Translations under genes and position numbers: made by a program
Source of the DNA: JADFJB01 sp964464595
GTDB lineage: Bacteria; Zhuqueibacterota; JdFR-76; DREG01
DNA length: 64,000 nucleotides
Direction: 5' to 3'
Assembly (NCBI GenBank): GCA_964464595.1
Contig: CAYXGW010000010.1
Span: forward strand, 26,071 to 90,070
The notes under the pieces: model-generated
Seen by the model: the letters and a program-made list of their open reading frames with translations, nothing else
What the model was told of the DNA's origin: nothing
The model's database searches: none
In this document: piece after piece, positions 52,767-61,322 of the stretch
How positions within the stretch are numbered: position 1 is the first letter of the stretch
Layout: every line of letters starts with the position of its first letter

Positions 52767-53933
52767 CTATGGTTTAGCAACAGATTCTATCTGTTTCAAC
52801 ATATTCTCAGCACATGTGGACCAAAGGTATTTTTCAGCAGCAACATAAGAATTCCGTTGAAGCTTTTCATAATAATTTGAAGATGAAAACAATTTTCGAA
52901 TAGCTGCAATATAGTCTGCTTCTTTCTCCGGTTCGAATAAAATCCCTTCACAATCATCTTTTAAAAAATCTCCAATCGAAGGCAAATCGGAAGCAACAAT
53001 AGGAATTCCCCAGGATAAATAATCGAAAAGTTTATTGGGGGCCGTCAAATAACGGTTATAAAAATTATCAATCAATGGTATTACGCCGACTGATATTTTA
53101 TCCAAATAAGTCACTACTTTCGAATAAGGCATCCAGCCGGTAATTTCCACACAGTCCTTAACTTGCAAATCATCGATTCTCTGTTCTACTCTTCGAATTT
53201 CTTCAAAATTTCGACCACCTACAATCAAAAGTTTAAACCCGCTTTGAGATAGAATTGTCATAGCATTCAAAAGAAGATCAACACCTTTTATCAATTTCAA
53301 GCTACCAACATATCCGATCACTTTATTGGCAAACCGATTTAAATTTGAATGATGAATGCTAAGCAAGCCCGGTTTGGATACAAAAATATTCTGATGCGGA
53401 AAATATCTTTTATACCATTCAGCTTGCGAATCCTGAAGACAAAGTAAACCGGTCATATTCAAGATATATTTTGACTCCAGCCAATTATATTTCTTGGCAT
53501 TTTTAGGTTCGACATCCGGCCGAATAGTTAAATCTGCATAAAAATTATGTGGTTGATAAAATATTGGAATTCCATTTTTCTTTTTCATTCGTGATAAATA
53601 AGGCAAAGCCCCTGGGTCCCTGGAGATAACTGCTTGTATTTTTTGCAGTCTGTTTAGCCTTTTGATATAATTCATTGCTTTTAAATAAAACCATTGGTTG
53701 GTTTTGATTCCAAGCCTTCTAATTTCAGGATAAATGTGAAGATGAAAATTATCCAATGGTTTTAGGTTAAAGGATTCCAGCAGACTTTTTTCTTCGCCTG
53801 AATTTGATTTCTGCAAAATCAAATGACAATCAACGCCTACCTGAGCCAGTCCATATGCATTCCCGAGAGAGAAATTAACTGCAGGAAGATTGGAATCGAG
53901 TTTTACTTTGTTTAAATAAATTATTATTGACAT
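52767..53933 (-). CDS. Glycosyltransferase family 4 protein
   Basis: 388 residues, GT-B fold. Acceptor side: NFSLGNAYGLAQVGVDCHL; donor side: GYVGSLKLIKGVDLLLNAM (about 215-233), EITGWMPYSKVVTYL and the pattern LFDYLSWGIPIVASD (about 326-340). Likely a sugar transferase in surface glycan assembly. It follows another GT4 gene (73 bp gap) and a methyltransferase; the three look like an operon. Confidence 0.86.
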   Translation of the reverse strand: MSIIIYLNKVKLDSNLPAVNFSLGNAYGLAQVGVDCHLILQKSNSGEEKSLLESFNLKPLDNFHLHIYPEIRRLGIKTNQWFYLKAMNYIKRLNRLQKIQAVISRDPGALPYLSRMKKKNGIPIFYQPHNFYADLTIRPDVEPKNAKKYNWLESKYILNMTGLLCLQDSQAEWYKRYFPHQNIFVSKPGLLSIHHSNLNRFANKVIGYVGSLKLIKGVDLLLNAMTILSQSGFKLLIVGGRNFEEIRRVEQRIDDLQVKDCVEITGWMPYSKVVTYLDKISVGVIPLIDNFYNRYLTAPNKLFDYLSWGIPIVASDLPSIGDFLKDDCEGILFEPEKEADYIAAIRKLFSSSNYYEKLQRNSYVAAEKYLWSTCAENMLKQIESVAKP

Positions 53934-54006
53934 TGCTAATATTTTTTGAATTGAGAAGTTCGAAGTTCCCGCTCACATAAAACCTAAAAGATAACATTAA
54001 ATTTTT

Positions 54007-55095
54007 TCACAAATTAATAACGAATTCAATAAATTTCTTCGCCCTGTTTTGCCAGGAGTATTTTTGTGAGGATTCAATTATATCCTCTACATTGGGCAAT
54101 CTCGGAGCAATAACCGGCAGAGCACCCGCAAAATAATCGAGTATTTTACTGGGTGATGTGACAGCAGCAGATCGGAAGGTTGACTTATACCCGACAAAAC
54201 CTATACTAACCTGGTTTCTAATATAATGGCTCATCTCACTATGTGATAGCCAACCCTTTAGCTCAACCCTGTTTTCGAGTTGATATTTTTTTACTTCTCC
54301 TTCCAAAACAGGAAAATCCTCCGGTTTTAATCCGATCCAAACAAATGTAATCGATTGATCCCTTAGCATATTTAATGCCTCAAACAATATTTGAGGATTT
54401 ATGTGCGGAGTTAACCTTCCTGCATAACATAATTTTTTATGCTTAAATAAATCAGGTAATGATTCTATTACGTCATCAGTCAAATAATTGTGTGAAGCCA
54501 ATGGCAAAAAAACTGTTGGAATTTTAACAAAATCTTTTAGATATAATTTTTGTTGCGGGCTGGTAATACAAACCAAACCATCTAATTTGTTGAGAAAGGC
54601 TCTTTCGATGATCCTAAACTGCCGTGAAAGTTTAACAGAATCTTTGGTTTTTTGTGGGAGCCCAGGTAAAGTTGCAACACCGTGATAACCATGCGCTTCG
54701 AAGACTGTCTTTATTTTAGAAAATTTGCTTAAAATATAAAAGTAAGGGAGAAAATTGGTATTACGAGAAATTACGATAACCTTCGGTTTGCTTTGAAGGT
54801 TTTCTAAAATATGTTTTACCGCTTTGAGATAATAAGTTGTAGATGTTTTGATAAAAAAGAAATTTAAACGCGAAAACAATTCTATTTTGTAATTTTTTAG
54901 TGGCTTCAAATCAAACTTCTCTTGCAAATACGAATTCACATCTGTAGCAGGTTTACCTCCCATAATTAATGTTGTTTCAAATCCAAGTTCAGCTAATGCA
55001 TTAGTAAAATGTATGGAAATGGTTGCCATCGGAGAGGGATCAAGCCAATTGAATTTATTGACAAAGAATATTTTTGTGTTTTCTTTTGAAATCAT
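54007..55095 (-). CDS. Glycosyltransferase family 4-like protein
   Basis: 362 residues. The N-terminal half (TISIHFTNALAELGFETTLI) is the acceptor-binding Rossmann domain; the donor half has CYAGRLTPHINPQILFEAL (about 226-244), VELKGWLSHSEMSHY and ILDYFAGALPVIAPRLPNV (about 323). Related to, but distinct from, the downstream GT4. Donor specificity cannot be read. Its stop is 73 bp from the next gene. Confidence 0.82.
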   Translation of the reverse strand: MISKENTKIFFVNKFNWLDPSPMATISIHFTNALAELGFETTLIMGGKPATDVNSYLQEKFDLKPLKNYKIELFSRLNFFFIKTSTTYYLKAVKHILENLQSKPKVIVISRNTNFLPYFYILSKFSKIKTVFEAHGYHGVATLPGLPQKTKDSVKLSRQFRIIERAFLNKLDGLVCITSPQQKLYLKDFVKIPTVFLPLASHNYLTDDVIESLPDLFKHKKLCYAGRLTPHINPQILFEALNMLRDQSITFVWIGLKPEDFPVLEGEVKKYQLENRVELKGWLSHSEMSHYIRNQVSIGFVGYKSTFRSAAVTSPSKILDYFAGALPVIAPRLPNVEDIIESSQKYSWQNRAKKFIEFVINL

Positions 55096-55189
55096 TTTTA
55101 GTTATTAATTCATTGCTAAAGAGTAACTGTGTGAAAAGGCCAAATCACTTACAAAAATAAATAACTTGAATTTTCATTCAGGAGGCGGC

Positions 55190-55843
55190 TTAACCTTTTT
55201 TGCCCTCAATAATGATCGTTTTGCATAGATATCTTTTAGAAATATTTGCCAGCCATTCGTACGATGCATCGCTTCCTGCTACATAACTAACGTCAAAATT
55301 AATTTTGGTTAGTTCTTTTTTTAAATGTTTAATAGTGAAAACACTCATATGGCGTGGATCAGACGCAGGAAGAGGCACGTTTCCTCTTAAAAAAGAAAAA
55401 ATATATTCGATGAATTGAATGTTCGGAACACTGATCAAACAATGACCTCCAGGTTTCAATACTCTTTGAATCTCCTCCAAAGCTTTTGCCGGTAATACCA
55501 AATGCTCTAACACTTCCATAAATGTGACATAGTCGAATGTATTAGATGAAAACGGCAAGTAACTGTTATCAATATCCACTTGCAGTCGATAATCCAGATC
55601 TTTTGCCTCATGCAGGATTTCCCGGACAAAATCGATTCCAATAAATGTCGAACCTGGTAGATCATTCCGCAGTAATGATGCTAAATAACCATTACCCGTT
55701 CCGATATCCAACCATGTTTGCGGTTTATGATGAAGTAAACGATAATAAGACAATTTAAAACGGTGATCGAACAGATATTTCTTTTCGAAATCTTTTTGTC
55801 GGCAATCCCATGATTTTCGATTAATCTCCCTTAGATTTTCCAT
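55190..55843 (-). CDS. Class I SAM-dependent methyltransferase
   Basis: 217 residues. Motif I WLDIGTGNGYLASLLRNDLP (about 44-63), motif II FIGIDFVREIL, the acidic loop VDIDNSYLPFSSNTFDYVTF, and post-motif RVLKPGGHCLISVPNI. The UbiE/Methyltransf_11 type acts on small molecules or glycans. Encoded next to glycosyltransferases, it could cap or decorate a glycan, but the substrate is a guess. Confidence 0.85.
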   Translation of the reverse strand: MENLREINRKSWDCRQKDFEKKYLFDHRFKLSYYRLLHHKPQTWLDIGTGNGYLASLLRNDLPGSTFIGIDFVREILHEAKDLDYRLQVDIDNSYLPFSSNTFDYVTFMEVLEHLVLPAKALEEIQRVLKPGGHCLISVPNIQFIEYIFSFLRGNVPLPASDPRHMSVFTIKHLKKELTKINFDVSYVAGSDASYEWLANISKRYLCKTIIIEGKKG

Positions 55844-55989
55844 TTTATTCCGGATTCATATTCTTTAGGAAACGACACACTTTGGATAAAATAAAACGCT
55901 AATACTTTTCAGTTTATTTTTGATATTTTTAAAAAAAGATACAGGAATGACTTCTGAAAGGCAAGGAGAAATATACGCGAAATTGCATA

Positions 55990-57108
55990 CTATGATTTTA
56001 AATTCTCCGGATTTAAACCATGCAGCTGGTTTAGTACAAATTCACCATCTTTGCGGATCAACTCACCATCAAAATAGATCTCGCCCCCACCCATTTCCGC
56101 AGTTTGGATATTCACCAAATCCCAATGCACGGTCGATTGGTTACCGTTGTCGGCTTCTTCATAAGCTTGTCCGGGGGTAAAATGAAACGAGCCTGCTATT
56201 TTTTCGTCAAACAAAATATCCAACATGGGTTTGGTAATATGTGGATGGAATCCAATGGCAAATTCGCCGATATACCGTGCTCCTTCATCGGTGTCTAAAA
56301 TTTCATTCAATTGATCGGTTTTATCGGCAGTAGCTTCTATAATTTTTCCTTTTTCAAATCGAAATTTAACATCAGAGAATGTGATTCCCTGGTAAATTGT
56401 TGGCACATTATACGCAATGGTTCCTTCAACAGAATCTTTAACTGGAGCAGTAAAAACTTCGCCATCAGGAATATTATGTTTTCCCTGGCAAAGGATTGCC
56501 GGAATTTTCTTAATGGAAAATCGCAAATCCGTGCCGGGTCCTTTAATATGTACCTGGCCGGTTTTTTCCATTAATTCATGAAGCGGCAGCATAGCCTTTT
56601 CCATTTTGGCATAATCCATAGTACAAACATCGAAAAAGAAATCCTCGAATGCATCCGTGCTCATACCGGCTTGCTGAGCGAAAGATGACGTTGGATAACG
56701 CAGCACAACCCATTTTGTATGATTGACACGTTGCTCAAGATGAACCGGTTTAAGAATAAGCTCCTGGTATGATTTTTTCTTTTCTTGGGGAACATCTGAC
56801 ATTTCATTGATATTCAACCCGCCACGAATACCAATATATGCATCCATTTTTTTCATCCATGCAAGCTCCATTTCTCCGACCAATTTTAGCTGCTCGTTAG
56901 AAGAATGAAGCAATAGTTCCCGCATGACAATACTTTGCCTTTGCCAGACGTAAGGTCTGGCTCCAACTTCGGCAACCGTTCGGATGAGGGCTTGCACCAA
57001 TGGTTCGGGGACATCCCAGGCTTCGATCAAAACATTTTCACCTGACTTTAATTCGGTTGAGTAATGAATTAATACGTCGGCAAGTTTTTGAATCCTGGGA
57101 TCTTTCAC
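55990..57108 (-). CDS. M29 family aminopeptidase
   Basis: 372 residues from the GTG start at 57108 (VKDPRIQKLADVL), which has GAGGT seven bases upstream; an ATG 16 codons further up adds residues the family lacks. All M29 ligands are visible: Glu217 in NIPDGEVFTAP, Glu282 in YIGEFAIGF, His309 in GSFHFTPG, Tyr316, and His328-x-Asp330 in VHWDLV. The spacing resembles AmpS/AmpT. It is a cytoplasmic two-metal exopeptidase that releases N-terminal residues, often leucine or broad range. It is a single gene next to the divergent defence-like island; the degenerate paralogue is at 1173-2147. Confidence 0.94.
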   Translation of the reverse strand: MKDPRIQKLADVLIHYSTELKSGENVLIEAWDVPEPLVQALIRTVAEVGARPYVWQRQSIVMRELLLHSSNEQLKLVGEMELAWMKKMDAYIGIRGGLNINEMSDVPQEKKKSYQELILKPVHLEQRVNHTKWVVLRYPTSSFAQQAGMSTDAFEDFFFDVCTMDYAKMEKAMLPLHELMEKTGQVHIKGPGTDLRFSIKKIPAILCQGKHNIPDGEVFTAPVKDSVEGTIAYNVPTIYQGITFSDVKFRFEKGKIIEATADKTDQLNEILDTDEGARYIGEFAIGFHPHITKPMLDILFDEKIAGSFHFTPGQAYEEADNGNQSTVHWDLVNIQTAEMGGGEIYFDGELIRKDGEFVLNQLHGLNPENLKS

Positions 57109-57156
57109 TTGTTTAACCTCATAATAAAATGAATGTATGGATATAAACTGTCGCAT

Positions 57157-57345
57157 GCAAAAAGAAGTTGGCTAAAAACTTCAATTTGTGCTATTGTCCA
57201 TCCCGGAATATTCAAAATCTCCACCCATTTCGTTTAATCGTAACAGGAGGGAAAAATTCTGATTTTAGATGTTATGGATGCGGCTTTATTGGGATTTAGA
57301 TATTCTTCGACACAAGATTGCTAAGAATTGGATATTTTGTAAAAT
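57157..57345. other. Intergenic stretch before the island operators
   Basis: About 190 bases between the M29 start and the first inverted repeat, and with the promoter zone it makes a gap of about 400 bases. I see no gene, no RNA fold and no direct repeat that would mark an insertion boundary. Confidence 0.5.
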
Positions 57346-57366
57346 AATGTCAGTTAATTTGACATT
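57346..57366 (+). promoter_or_regulatory. Operator: perfect 7-bp inverted repeat
   Basis: AATGTCA and TGACATT separated by seven bases, 25 bp before the -35 box. The same TGACA half-site recurs at the promoter. Likely bound by the XRE-domain protein of the island. Confidence 0.6.
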
Positions 57367-57390
57367 TATTCACATTTTGTTCATTTAGAC

Positions 57391-57419
57391 TTGACATTGT
57401 CATATTTGTTCTTTATACT
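57391..57419 (+). promoter_or_regulatory. Near-consensus promoter of the island
   Basis: TTGACA at 57391-57396, a 17-bp spacer and TATACT at 57414-57419. An odd palindrome, TGACATTGTCA, at 57392-57402 covers the -35 box, the classical position for repression. Predicted transcript start near 57426. Confidence 0.75.
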
Positions 57420-57556
57420 TAGTAGCAAGAATCTGTCATTATAATTAGAAAGAAAGTATCATAATTCCTGATCAAGATATTTTTAACAAAAGTTTTGCTA
57501 AAGGTTGGGTAGGACCCGCAAAAAAGCTATTTAAAGGAGCTAGTCCTGAGATTGCA

Positions 57557-58090
57557 GTGCGTGCAACTGCTCGTGCTTTGCGAAACGATATAAAAGAAAT
57601 CGGTGGAATTCGAAACTTGTCAGAACTATGTGACAAGATCATCAAAACACTAAAGGCTTCCACTCCAACCGCGGTTATGAAATTGCGAAATGAGTTAAGA
57701 AGTTTTGAACAAAATGCTCAGAATCGCCAATTTGCCGCTGGTGTTTCACAAGCCGTTTGGGAAACTTATTCAGATTATTCCTCAAAAAACTCCAATCATT
57801 TTAATTTGTTTCCAACGACTCAAGAAATAGCAGGAAGGTTTTGTTCGATTTATATTGAAACGCAACTTCACAGTAAAATAAAAATATTAGATAATAAGGA
57901 CGTCTCCAGTAATTGGAAAAATGAGAACTTTATAAAATTATATAAAGAATCTCTGGAACAACCAATTAAAAAAATCTCAGAGTCATTAGCAAAAGATCCA
58001 AGTTTTAAAAAACCTCCAAGATTCTCAAAAGTAAAAAGTGGTCAATTATCAACTGAACAACTGTTACACTCCCCCATTTCGCTAACTTAA
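57557..58090 (+). CDS. Uncharacterised helical protein, first gene of the island
   Basis: 177 residues from the GTG at 57557. I do not recognise a family. The sequence is predicted mostly helical and basic at the start (ARALRNDIKEIGGIRNL), with Phe/Trp-containing helices (VSQAVWETYSDYSS) and a lysine-rich tail, with no membrane segment and no known enzyme motif. The frame is open upstream to a stop at about 57448 and reads like protein (for example DQDIFNKSFAKGWVGPAKKL), so translation may begin at an unusual start (ATT 57464 or ATA 57461) and add about 31 residues. It is 18 bp ahead of the QueC-like gene, the place that QatB occupies in Qat systems, but I see no convincing similarity to QatB. 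Confidence 0.65.
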   Translation: MRATARALRNDIKEIGGIRNLSELCDKIIKTLKASTPTAVMKLRNELRSFEQNAQNRQFAAGVSQAVWETYSDYSSKNSNHFNLFPTTQEIAGRFCSIYIETQLHSKIKILDNKDVSSNWKNENFIKLYKESLEQPIKKISESLAKDPSFKKPPRFSKVKSGQLSTEQLLHSPISLT

Positions 58091-58108
58091 GCGCAGAATT
58101 AGTTAAAT

Positions 58109-59479
58109 ATGAATAAACTTGAAATCCCTAAATATAACTTTAATTTTGCACCTGACGAAAAAACAATTGAGTTTACCTCTTTTAAGTCAGGTAAGGTTCA
58201 AAGACATAGTACAAAATTTTATTGGAATTTCAACAGTTACAATAGAGCTTTGTTTAAAAATCCCTCACTACGATTATCCGATTTAACTTTAATAACAGCT
58301 TCAATCTTTTTGTCAGATAGATTAGCTTTACGGTCACAAACTTGGAAAAGAGATTTGTTTTTAACAATCCCTGTACGTGATTATAGTTTTTGGAGTCAAG
58401 CTCAAATATCACAATTACTCTCAGATATATTATATTACCTTACTGAGGATAATTGGTTCTTTAAGTTTACAGCAAACGATTCTGAGAATTTTCAAAAGAG
58501 TAATCAGCTAACTTTTCCTTTTGGCATTCCGGATGAAACTTTAATTGCTTTGTTTAGTGGAGGTCTTGATTCTTTTGCTGGAATTGTTAAACATTTAGGA
58601 AAATATGACTTTAGTAAATCTTTTCTAGTCTCTATTGTAACCAACTTTCGAATGAGGGGCGTTCAGAAAAAGTTGGTAAATTCGATAAGAGAAGAACTTA
58701 AGATAGACGTTGTACACATTCCACTTGCAGTACATTTGCGAGCACCAATACTGGCTGAACATTTACAAGAAACTAGCCAACGCTCAAGAGGGTTTATTTT
58801 TTCTGTTTTAGGGAGTATTTTTGCTGTGATTGCAAAAAAGAGTACTATAAACTTGTTTGAAAATGGCATTGGGGCAATTAATTTGCCTATGGTTGATTTT
58901 CAAATCGGAACAGATAACACTAGAGCTGTTAATCCTAATACTCTCGTTAAGATTTCAAAACTGATAAGTTTAGTTATTGAAAGTTCTTTTGAGATACATA
59001 ATCCAGCATTGTGGCTAACTAAGGGACAACTTTGTGAAACACTATTGAAGTCGTCTTTAAAGAATACTATTAGTAAAACTGTATCATGCGATGGGGGATT
59101 TTCGCGGCGTGTCAAAGGAAAAACTCACTGTGGTCATTGCACATCTTGTATACTTCGAAGACAAGCACTGTCTGCAATTGGTCTTTCAACAGATGATGTT
59201 AGTTACCAAATTGATATTTATCAAGCTGAATCAATAAGGAATGAAAATCATATCTTACCACTTAGGGCAATGCAAAGTCAGGTCAGAAAACTAGACCAGT
59301 GTTTAAATGCAGAAAAACCATGGTTTGAGCTCAGTAAAAATTTTCCTTTGCTAGAAGAGATATTATTAGATATATCAAATTTTTCAGACAAAGAAATACG
59401 ATTGGGTCAAGATAATATTCTACAACTCTATTCAAACTATATTAATGAATGGCAACAATTTGAACACCAACTCAACTGA
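58109..59479 (+). CDS. QueC-like (QatC-type) ATP pyrophosphatase
   Basis: 456 residues. PP-loop LFSGGLDSFAG (about 148-158), QRSRGFIF (about 224-231), ENGIGAINLP (251-260), and a four-Cys zinc site: Cys327, then CGHCTSC with Cys341, Cys344 and Cys347. Housekeeping QueC, which makes preQ0, is about 220-230 residues; this one has an extra 140-residue N-terminal domain, as does QatC of the anti-phage Qat system. No other queuosine gene is near. In reported type IV CBASS and Qat systems, QueC-like enzymes attach a 7-deazaguanine to a partner protein; the small gene upstream could be such a partner, which is inference. Confidence 0.85.
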   Translation: MNKLEIPKYNFNFAPDEKTIEFTSFKSGKVQRHSTKFYWNFNSYNRALFKNPSLRLSDLTLITASIFLSDRLALRSQTWKRDLFLTIPVRDYSFWSQAQISQLLSDILYYLTEDNWFFKFTANDSENFQKSNQLTFPFGIPDETLIALFSGGLDSFAGIVKHLGKYDFSKSFLVSIVTNFRMRGVQKKLVNSIREELKIDVVHIPLAVHLRAPILAEHLQETSQRSRGFIFSVLGSIFAVIAKKSTINLFENGIGAINLPMVDFQIGTDNTRAVNPNTLVKISKLISLVIESSFEIHNPALWLTKGQLCETLLKSSLKNTISKTVSCDGGFSRRVKGKTHCGHCTSCILRRQALSAIGLSTDDVSYQIDIYQAESIRNENHILPLRAMQSQVRKLDQCLNAEKPWFELSKNFPLLEEILLDISNFSDKEIRLGQDNILQLYSNYINEWQQFEHQLN

Positions 59480-59518
59480 GGAATTATTAAAATCAGATTG
59501 GGAAAAAGGAAACAATGA

Positions 59519-60709
59519 ATGAATAAATCAAATTCGCAAGATCCTCTTGTTTTAGGCAAAAGATTACAGGAGGCACGGAAGTTATTGAAACTGACGCAAC
59601 AGTGGGTCGCTGACCATTTAAAGATTGCCCGTACAACGTTAACAGCTATTGAAAAGGGAGAACGTGTTATTCGACCCGACGAATTAGTTCAGCTTGCCCA
59701 ACTCTACAATGAACCTATAAATCGCTTATTACGTCATGAAATTCAAGGCGAATCTTTAATCGTGCAATTCAGAAGAGTTCTTTCAGAAAACGACGGTCAA
59801 GATGTTAAGCAAGCCATTCATGAATTTCAAAAGCTATGCGAGGATTATGTCTATCTAGAATCTTTAACAAATTCACCTATTCCAAAAAAATATCCTTTTG
59901 TATACGAAATTTCAGGCTTCGATCCATATAGACGCGCCGAAGATATTGCAACCGCAGAACGAAATCGACTTGGATTAGGCGATGGTACTATTGTAGATTT
60001 TGAAAAAATCTTAGAAAACGAAATTGGAATTCGAATTTTTGCGATGCCATTTCCTTCAAAAATTGCTGGTTTGTTCGCTTATTCTGAAAATATCGGAGCC
60101 TGTATTGCAATAAACTCAAAACATCCTACCGACCGACAACTCATGAGCCTGATTCATGAATACGCTCACTTTCTGACTCGCCGTATGAAGGCCGACATTC
60201 TTGTTCTCATGGAAAGCACAACTGAACGCTTTGCTGAGGCATTTGCTCGATACTTTTTGATGCCCGCGACAGGCTTACAGCGTCGATTTCATGAAATTAA
60301 GCTCATGAAGAAAGGCGAGATTACTCCAGCAGATTTATTGAGGTTAGCAGACTTGTATTCTGTTTCTTTTCGAGCGTTAGTTTTACGGCTTGAAGAATTA
60401 AGTCTTTTACCAAAGGGGACATGTGACAATCTTATTGAGCAACGTTTTCAGGTTCGAAAAGCCCAAAATTTATTAGGTATTTCGCCAAAAAGTGGCACTG
60501 GTGAGATGGATCTTCCATATCGTTACCGAGCGGTGGCCGTTCAAGCATGGAACGCAGGTAAATTAAGCGAGGGTCAACTTGCAAAAATACTTAGGACTGA
60601 TCGAGTTCATTCTCGTGAGATTATTGACAAATTTATAGATAGAGATACAATTAATGAGAATGGAGAAGAGTTCTCATTAATGTTTGAAGATTTATCAAAA
60701 CCGATTTAG
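59519..60709 (+). CDS. XRE-family HTH regulator fused to ImmA/IrrE (M78) metallopeptidase
   Basis: 396 residues. An N-terminal XRE helix-turn-helix (about 11-70; LTQQWVADHLKIARTTLTAIE) binds DNA. The peptidase domain (about 150-290) has HEYAH at 213-217 (zinc-binding HExxH) and the ERFAEAFARYFLMP helix with Glu236 as probable third ligand. The C-terminal part holds a winged-helix-like segment. COG2856-type proteins of this class cleave or inactivate repressors in phage, conjugative element and toxin-antitoxin systems. It follows the QueC gene by 39 bp; ATGAATG shows overlapping start codons with AAGGA upstream. It is a good candidate to bind the TGACA inverted repeats and switch the island. 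Confidence 0.92.
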   Translation: MNKSNSQDPLVLGKRLQEARKLLKLTQQWVADHLKIARTTLTAIEKGERVIRPDELVQLAQLYNEPINRLLRHEIQGESLIVQFRRVLSENDGQDVKQAIHEFQKLCEDYVYLESLTNSPIPKKYPFVYEISGFDPYRRAEDIATAERNRLGLGDGTIVDFEKILENEIGIRIFAMPFPSKIAGLFAYSENIGACIAINSKHPTDRQLMSLIHEYAHFLTRRMKADILVLMESTTERFAEAFARYFLMPATGLQRRFHEIKLMKKGEITPADLLRLADLYSVSFRALVLRLEELSLLPKGTCDNLIEQRFQVRKAQNLLGISPKSGTGEMDLPYRYRAVAVQAWNAGKLSEGQLAKILRTDRVHSREIIDKFIDRDTINENGEEFSLMFEDLSKPI

Positions 60710-60726
60710 AAGAAGAAAGTAGTAGA

Positions 60727-61275
60727 GTGGCTGAAAGAGGGATAATTATTGATGCTTGTTCTATAATTAATTTTTATGCATCTGAATTCTTTGATTCAAT
60801 TCTAAGTAGTTTCGAAACTCAATGCTGTATTGTTACTCAAGTTAGCGAGGAAAGCCTTTTTATTAGAACTCCACCAGATTCACAATCTAAGTTTGATTAT
60901 AAACCTATTGCATTGCAGGATTATGTACAACTAGGTAAGCTAAAATTAGTAAAACTTGAAACCGAAACTGAAAAAAAAGTTTTTATTAAACTCGCACAAC
61001 GTTTAGATGATGGCGAAGCTGCTACCATCGCTTTAGCAATTAAACGGGAAATGAAGGTGGTAACTGATGACAAGAAAGCAATTCAAATTTTTTATGAAGA
61101 GGCGTCTAATATAGAAATATTAACTACTTTGGATGTTATGAAATTTTGGTATGAAAACTCTTCAGTTAATGACGAAGACATCAAATTAGCACTATCAAAT
61201 ATTCGAGTCTATGCCAATTATTTACCAAGTAGAAATCATCACTTATTTCAGTGGTGGTTATCTCGATTAATGTAA
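60727..61275 (+). CDS. PIN-like domain protein, probable ribonuclease toxin
   Basis: 182 residues from a GTG start, 17 bp after the regulator gene. The PIN core is visible: Asp9 in IIIDACSIINFY, Glu41/Glu42, the LDDGEAATIALA segment (Asp94, Asp95, Glu97) and VVTDDKKA (Asp114, Asp115). These acidic residues form the metal site of VapC-like RNases. The tail (about 140-182, rich in Trp, Tyr and Arg) is longer than in most PIN toxins. Paired XRE-COG2856 and PIN genes suggest toxin-antitoxin-like control. Target RNA is unknown. Confidence 0.82.
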   Translation: MAERGIIIDACSIINFYASEFFDSILSSFETQCCIVTQVSEESLFIRTPPDSQSKFDYKPIALQDYVQLGKLKLVKLETETEKKVFIKLAQRLDDGEAATIALAIKREMKVVTDDKKAIQIFYEEASNIEILTTLDVMKFWYENSSVNDEDIKLALSNIRVYANYLPSRNHHLFQWWLSRLM

Positions 61276-61288
61276 ATTTCGACCCTTG

Positions 61289-61303
61289 AATTGCATGGCA
61301 ATT
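61289..61303 (+). terminator. Weak hairpin after the island
   Basis: AATTGC/GCAATT with an ATG loop, then ATTTTCC, just 13 bp beyond the PIN stop. The stem is short and there is no long U-run, so it is a weak candidate. Confidence 0.3.
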
Positions 61304-61322
61304 ATTTTCCGTTAACAATAAC

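Noticed and set aside
57557..58090. First island gene as QatB
   Set aside because: It lies in the QatB position, but the sequence lacks the glycine-rich N-terminus and other features I associate with QatB, so I leave it unnamed.
57346..61275. Mobile-element ends or direct repeats flanking the island
   Set aside because: I looked for integrase, transposase, tRNA-linked att sites and flanking direct repeats and saw none; an insertion origin is not shown.
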